Of a stretch of 64,000 nucleotides of DNA, positions 60,396 to 64,000 are shown piece by piece (position 1 is the first letter of the stretch; each line of letters begins with the position of its first letter). The notes under the pieces are model-generated. The model did not search any database. It was given only the letters and a program-made list of their open reading frames with translations, and was not told the DNA's origin. Source of the stretch: Bacteriovorax sp. GTDB lineage: Bacteria > Bdellovibrionota > Bacteriovoracia > Bacteriovoracales > Bacteriovoracaceae. The DNA lies in NCBI GenBank assembly GCA_014377485.1, contig JACMPM010000020.1, positions 17,975 to 81,974 of the forward strand, written 5' to 3'. Made by a program: the position numbers and the translations under genes.

Positions 60396-62261
60396 ATGAA
60401 TGATTCCTCAATGCTATCGGATGAACTTCACGAATACTGGAGTGGAATTGCCAACACTTTTCAATGGCGAAAAAAATGGGATTCATTGCAAACAGGAAAC
60501 TTCGATGAATGCAATGTTCAGTGGTTTAATGGGGCTCGTCTCAATATCACCGAAAACTGTCTCGATAGGCACTTAGAAAAACGGCGTCACAAAAAGGCCT
60601 TAATTTTTGAACCAAATAACCCAAATGAAGCAGCAATATTTTATACCTATGGTGAACTTCATTTAAGTGTTTGTCGCTTTGCCAATCTCTTAAAAAGTAA
60701 GGGGGTTAAAAAAGGCGACGTAGTTTGTTTCTATATGGGTATGACTCCTGAGCTGATGATTGGTATTCTCGCTTGTGCTCGTATCGGGGCAATTCACACA
60801 GTTGTCTTTGGTGGATTTTCTCCACAATCTCTCAGAGGAAGACTTGAAGATTCAAATGCTAAAATTATTATTACTCATGACGGAGGTTATCGCGGAGATA
60901 AAGTAACTCCTCTTAAGAGTATGGTTGATGAGGCCATTGAAAATCTCAGTTTTGTTGAAACTGTTTTGGTTGTGAAGCGAACTCACACTGAAATTCAAAT
61001 GAAACAAGGAAGAGATTACTTTTATGATGTACTTATAAAAGAATGTGAACTTTTTTGTCCGGCAGTTGAAGTCGAAGCAGAAGATCCACTTTTTATTCTT
61101 TATACTTCGGGCTCAACTGGGAAACCAAAAGGACTTGTGCACACAACTGCTGGCTATATGGTGCATGTAGGAAATAGCTTTAAAGATGTTTTTCAAATTA
61201 AAGAAAATGATATTTTTTGGTGTACGGCCGATATTGGTTGGATCACCGGACATAGTTATTTAACTTATGGACCTCTTTTGAATGGGTCAACAACTGTGAT
61301 GTTTGAAGGCGTGCCAAACTACCCTACACCGGCCAGATTTTGGGAAGTCATTGAGAAGCACAAAGTAACTCACCTCTATACGGCCCCAACGGCGATCAGA
61401 TCACTTGAAAAATTTGGATCTGATATACCTGAAAGCTTCTCTATGAAATCACTTAAAGTGCTGGGCTCTGTTGGTGAGCCAATCAACGAAGAAGCATGGC
61501 AGTGGTATCATAAATACGTTGGAAAAGAACGTTGCCCGATTGTCGATACTTGGTGGCAAACAGAAACAGGAGGAATCATGATCTCTCCAATCGCTGGCGT
61601 GACAAAATTAAAACCAGCACATGCAACTCTCCCTTTAATTGGAATTGTTCCCGTCTTAGTGGATGAAAAAGGTCGGGAAGAAAACGCTATGGTGGCAAGT
61701 GGAAACTTATGTATTAAATATCCCTGGCCAAGTTTAGCACGCACAATTTACGGTGATCACGAAAGATTCAAGCTTACTTATTTTTCAACATATAAAGGAC
61801 TTTATTTTACTGGAGATGGAGCTCGGCGCGATGAAGATGGCTTCTATAGAATTACTGGTCGTGTGGACGATGTAATCAATGTTTCCGGTCACAGAATTGG
61901 AACTGCAGAAGTTGAAGAGGCCATCAATGAGCACCTACTTATCACTGAAAGCGCAGTTGTAGGTTTTCCTCACGAAATCAAAGGTCAAGGAATCTATGCT
62001 TTTGTCACATGCAACGATGATCTTATTCTTCCGGAAGTTTTAATAAAAGAAATCAGAGCAACTGTAGAAAAAGTAATCGGGCCAATAGCAAAACCCGATG
62101 TTATTCAAATCGTTCACTCTCTGCCTAAAACGCGCTCAGGTAAAATTATGAGAAGAATTCTTAGGAAAATCGTTGAAAACGATTTGGGAAATATCGGTGA
62201 TACATCCACTCTATTAAATCCTGAATGTGTGGAAGATATTATTAAAGGAAAAAAATCTTAG
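60396..62261 (+). CDS. acs: Acetyl-CoA synthetase
   Basis: 621 residues, ANL superfamily. Motifs: N-terminal WSGIANTFQWRKKWD, LNITENCLDRHLEKR, GFSPQSLRGRLED, the ATP loop LYTSGSTGKPKGLVHTTAGY, WCTADIGWITGHSY, DTWWQTETGGIMISP, and the C-terminal TRSGKIMRRILRKI with the regulatory Lys. It makes acetyl-CoA from acetate, ATP and CoA. About 30 residues shorter than E. coli Acs, mainly at the N-terminus. AAGGATGC precedes the ATG. Acetyl-CoA supply links it in theme with AacS and the leucine operon. Confidence 0.93.
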   Translation: MNDSSMLSDELHEYWSGIANTFQWRKKWDSLQTGNFDECNVQWFNGARLNITENCLDRHLEKRRHKKALIFEPNNPNEAAIFYTYGELHLSVCRFANLLKSKGVKKGDVVCFYMGMTPELMIGILACARIGAIHTVVFGGFSPQSLRGRLEDSNAKIIITHDGGYRGDKVTPLKSMVDEAIENLSFVETVLVVKRTHTEIQMKQGRDYFYDVLIKECELFCPAVEVEAEDPLFILYTSGSTGKPKGLVHTTAGYMVHVGNSFKDVFQIKENDIFWCTADIGWITGHSYLTYGPLLNGSTTVMFEGVPNYPTPARFWEVIEKHKVTHLYTAPTAIRSLEKFGSDIPESFSMKSLKVLGSVGEPINEEAWQWYHKYVGKERCPIVDTWWQTETGGIMISPIAGVTKLKPAHATLPLIGIVPVLVDEKGREENAMVASGNLCIKYPWPSLARTIYGDHERFKLTYFSTYKGLYFTGDGARRDEDGFYRITGRVDDVINVSGHRIGTAEVEEAINEHLLITESAVVGFPHEIKGQGIYAFVTCNDDLILPEVLIKEIRATVEKVIGPIAKPDVIQIVHSLPKTRSGKIMRRILRKIVENDLGNIGDTSTLLNPECVEDIIKGKKS

Positions 62262-62271
62262 ATTAATAATT

Positions 62272-62294
62272 GAGAGTGAGTTCTACTCACTCTC
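62272..62294. terminator. Bidirectional terminator after acs
   Basis: GAGAGTGAG (62272-62280) and CTCACTCTC (62286-62294) form a perfect nine-base-pair stem with a TTCTA loop. On the plus strand it is followed by TTCATTGA and a run of T. It overlaps the 3' end of the convergent Nudix-MBL gene. Confidence 0.8.
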
Positions 62295-63629
62295 TTCATT
62301 GATTTTTTTTATATGAGCTTGAATGGTTTTAATGGCAAAAGGGATAAGAGATTGATCCAATCCTTCATAGATTGATTCTAAAATCTCATTTTCATTTTTA
62401 TTTTCTGCTAAAAGTTTAATTATACTTTCTTCTCTCATAATACGATGCTTGAGAGTATCTACCAATTTATTAGTTCCACCAATAATGATCCCATGACTGG
62501 GAATAAGATTTTTGGGATTGAGAGCGATTACTTTTTGCAATGAAAGGAAATATTTTTTCATATCGCCTTCTGGTGCCTGGATGACAACAGTCCCTATAGT
62601 TTGAATAAGGTCACCTACTAAAAACCAATTTAGATTTTGTGGTGCCAGTGCAAGTTGTCCTTCGTCATGGCCTGGAACTTCATAAACACGTACGTCCTGG
62701 CCTAAACTTTTGGTAACGATATCTCCTTCTTTTCTTATGTTAATAGCAATATTTTCAAAATAATTTTCACCACTAACTTTTTTTATTCTCATTAAGGTAT
62801 CAGCACTAAGCTCGATTCCCACTTTATGTAAAAGGGCTATCTCGCGAACATATTGGTAGTGATCAAGATGGTGGTGAGTGAGGAAAATCGAATCGAATCC
62901 AATTTTATTAACAGACTTTAAAAATTTTTTTAATTCTGCTTCATCTTTAGGAGAAGGATCAATCAATAATTTTTTTGCATGATCTCCCCCGTCACCGATA
63001 ATAAAAGAATTTGTGCGATTTGCTGGAGGAAAAGTATTTGAGAGTGGAAGATACTGACGAACTCCATAAATGGACTCAATCATTGGAACTTCTGTTTCAG
63101 GATCATAAAGAAGTGACATATCAATGGGAGTTGAGTGCAATGGATTAGCAACAAAGGTTTTCAAAAGAGTAATTGCTGGTGGAACTGCAAGCATATAACC
63201 TTCTTTATATAAGTTATGCAATCCTGCGGGAGTGTTCCATTCGCCAAATTCTGCTTCGTTGGGATCAAGTTCGAATTTTTTTTCAGTTGTTAAGGTAATT
63301 TTAAAATAATAATTTTTAAATCGGTAAGGATTAAATTCTGGAGTGATGGCAATTCCTATATTATCAATCGATAAAACTTCACCCGCAGCTATTGCCTCTA
63401 ATAAATCGTAATTGAGTTCTTCGCGCACTTCTCGAATAAGAGCATGGAGAATTTGAGGCTTAACTTCTTTAGGCCAAATAAGGCCTAAAAGTTGGTCATG
63501 GGTATCTGTCTTATCAACTTTTCCACCAGGAGTAGCGTAATAGCCGGGAAAAACAGACAAGTAATTTTGCCTTTTAATGAAAAATACTCTCTCATTCGTT
63601 ACAAAAACTGCTGATACTGACTCTCTCAT
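62283..63629 (-). CDS. Nudix hydrolase fused to metallo-beta-lactamase-fold hydrolase
   Basis: 448 residues. The N-terminal half (about 1-180) is a Nudix domain: ATPGGKVDKTD then, after an insert of about 20 residues, ALIREVREELNYDL, the Nudix box split by an insertion as in NUDT19-type CoA diphosphatases. The C-terminal half (about 200-400) is an MBL fold with THHHLDHYQ (metal ligands), VPGHDEGQLAL, VGDLIQT and IPSHGIIIGG, as in LACTB2-like enzymes. The two domains are in one frame. The box order and intact metal residues argue for activity in both halves. Substrates may be a CoA derivative or a nucleotide; unproven. Confidence 0.85.
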   Translation of the reverse strand: MRESVSAVFVTNERVFFIKRQNYLSVFPGYYATPGGKVDKTDTHDQLLGLIWPKEVKPQILHALIREVREELNYDLLEAIAAGEVLSIDNIGIAITPEFNPYRFKNYYFKITLTTEKKFELDPNEAEFGEWNTPAGLHNLYKEGYMLAVPPAITLLKTFVANPLHSTPIDMSLLYDPETEVPMIESIYGVRQYLPLSNTFPPANRTNSFIIGDGGDHAKKLLIDPSPKDEAELKKFLKSVNKIGFDSIFLTHHHLDHYQYVREIALLHKVGIELSADTLMRIKKVSGENYFENIAINIRKEGDIVTKSLGQDVRVYEVPGHDEGQLALAPQNLNWFLVGDLIQTIGTVVIQAPEGDMKKYFLSLQKVIALNPKNLIPSHGIIIGGTNKLVDTLKHRIMREESIIKLLAENKNENEILESIYEGLDQSLIPFAIKTIQAHIKKINEESE

Positions 63630-63712
63630 TGTCTTATCCGTGGTGGAAGCGTTACAATTTGTTTATACGATTTACTTTATAATTTTAACATTCAAAACCT
63701 GTAGGAGAAACG

Positions 63713-64000
63713 ATGAAATTACTAATTCTTTCTATGTCGCTAATGCTTAATGCATCACTTTTTGCCCAAGAAGGTCAAAATCATCCTTGCGCAGAAGATG
63801 TTAAAAAATTCTGTACTGGTGTAGAAAAAGGTCAGGGTCGCATTGTAAAATGTTTGAAAGAACATGAATCAAATTTAGCTCCAGCTTGCACAAGCAAAAT
63901 GCTCGCTGGTAAAGAAAAAATAAGAGCAAAAGCAAAAGACATTTATGCAAATTGCAAAGAAGATATCCAAAAATTATGTAAAGAAACTGCTAAAGGCAAA
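63713..64000 (+). CDS. Partial exported Cys-rich repeat protein (GLG1/FGFR-type repeat)
   Basis: The gene starts at the ATG at 63713 (AGGAGAAACG upstream) and runs off the right edge after 96 codons. The signal peptide MKLLILSMSLMLNASLFAQ is followed by HPCAEDVKKFCTGVEKGQGRIVKCLKEHESNLAPACTSK and NCKEDIQKLC. The order C-x7-C-x12-C-x11-C with GRIVKCL is the Cys-rich GLG1 (PF00839) repeat, found in many bacterial exported proteins. Another repeat begins at NCKEDIQKLC, so the full protein has at least two units. Confidence 0.85.
   Translation, partial: MKLLILSMSLMLNASLFAQEGQNHPCAEDVKKFCTGVEKGQGRIVKCLKEHESNLAPACTSKMLAGKEKIRAKAKDIYANCKEDIQKLCKETAKGK

Noticed and set aside
1..64000. CRISPR arrays, tRNAs, rRNA, insertion sequences, prophage
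   Set aside because: Intergenic regions were read on both strands; no regularly spaced repeats, cloverleaf sequences, transposase motifs or phage genes were found.

Overview
The window is AT-rich, densely coded DNA of a Gram-negative bacterium. It has many signal-peptide and lipobox proteins, an outer-membrane barrel, undecaprenyl-diphosphatase and large Cys/Ser/Asn-rich secreted proteins. Gene style and content (many large lineage-specific envelope proteins, proteases, leucine catabolism, motility-sigma-type promoters) suggest Bdellovibrionota, perhaps a Bacteriovorax-like predator. That placement is inference; no rRNA or other marker is present. I see no tRNA, rRNA, CRISPR array, transposase or phage gene.

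1-14.4 kb, lipid region. A partial acidic protein and a small secreted protein lead to an orphan bufferin-like Cys-rich metallophore precursor. A tight eight-gene plus-strand run follows: GbsR/MarR-type regulator, FabF-type ketosynthase, acyl carrier protein, CrtI-like FAD enzyme, then oleA-oleB-oleC-oleD (head-to-head long-chain olefin synthesis). A sigma-28-type promoter drives a 700-residue exported protein, a two-TM sensor-like protein follows, and a convergent fabG-fabZ-fabI operon ends the block. Together these supply every step of a private type II fatty-acid cycle next to the olefin pathway, plus flavin desaturase/isomerase-type enzymes. This is the best candidate for a little-described system here.

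14.4-24.5 kb. A subtilisin-like protease with an inserted domain sits beside a lipoprotein with three 97-residue repeats. A small exported protein follows, then a three-gene operon (COG2509-type flavoprotein, NxxGxxAF-repeat exported protein, second CrtI-like flavoprotein) and cinA.

24.5-40.9 kb, envelope region. It holds a 1,706-residue lipoprotein under a near-perfect sigma-28-type promoter and uppP. An operon then encodes a 1,080-residue coiled-coil exported protein, a HExxH metalloprotease lipoprotein and a PepSY/FTP-like protein. Several small exported proteins and a beta-barrel follow.

40.9-54.8 kb, catabolism. Genes are acetoacetyl-CoA synthetase, a two-subunit class I fumarase whose alpha subunit has a lysine/alanine-rich histone-H1-like tail, a UvrD/Rep helicase, small lipoproteins, a crotonase, and the leucine-degradation operon (carboxyltransferase, methylglutaconyl-CoA hydratase, biotin carboxylase, separate biotin carrier, HMG-CoA lyase). 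HMG-CoA lyase, AacS and Acs would together feed acetyl-CoA.

54.8-64 kb. Two tandem ~870-residue exported coiled-coil paralogs lie under a sigma-28-type promoter. They are followed by acetyl-CoA synthetase, a Nudix-metallo-beta-lactamase fusion and a truncated Cys-rich-repeat protein.

Five promoters of the form T(C/A)AA-N15/16-NCCGATNN precede exported proteins that are not flagellar, suggesting an envelope regulon driven by the motility sigma factor.
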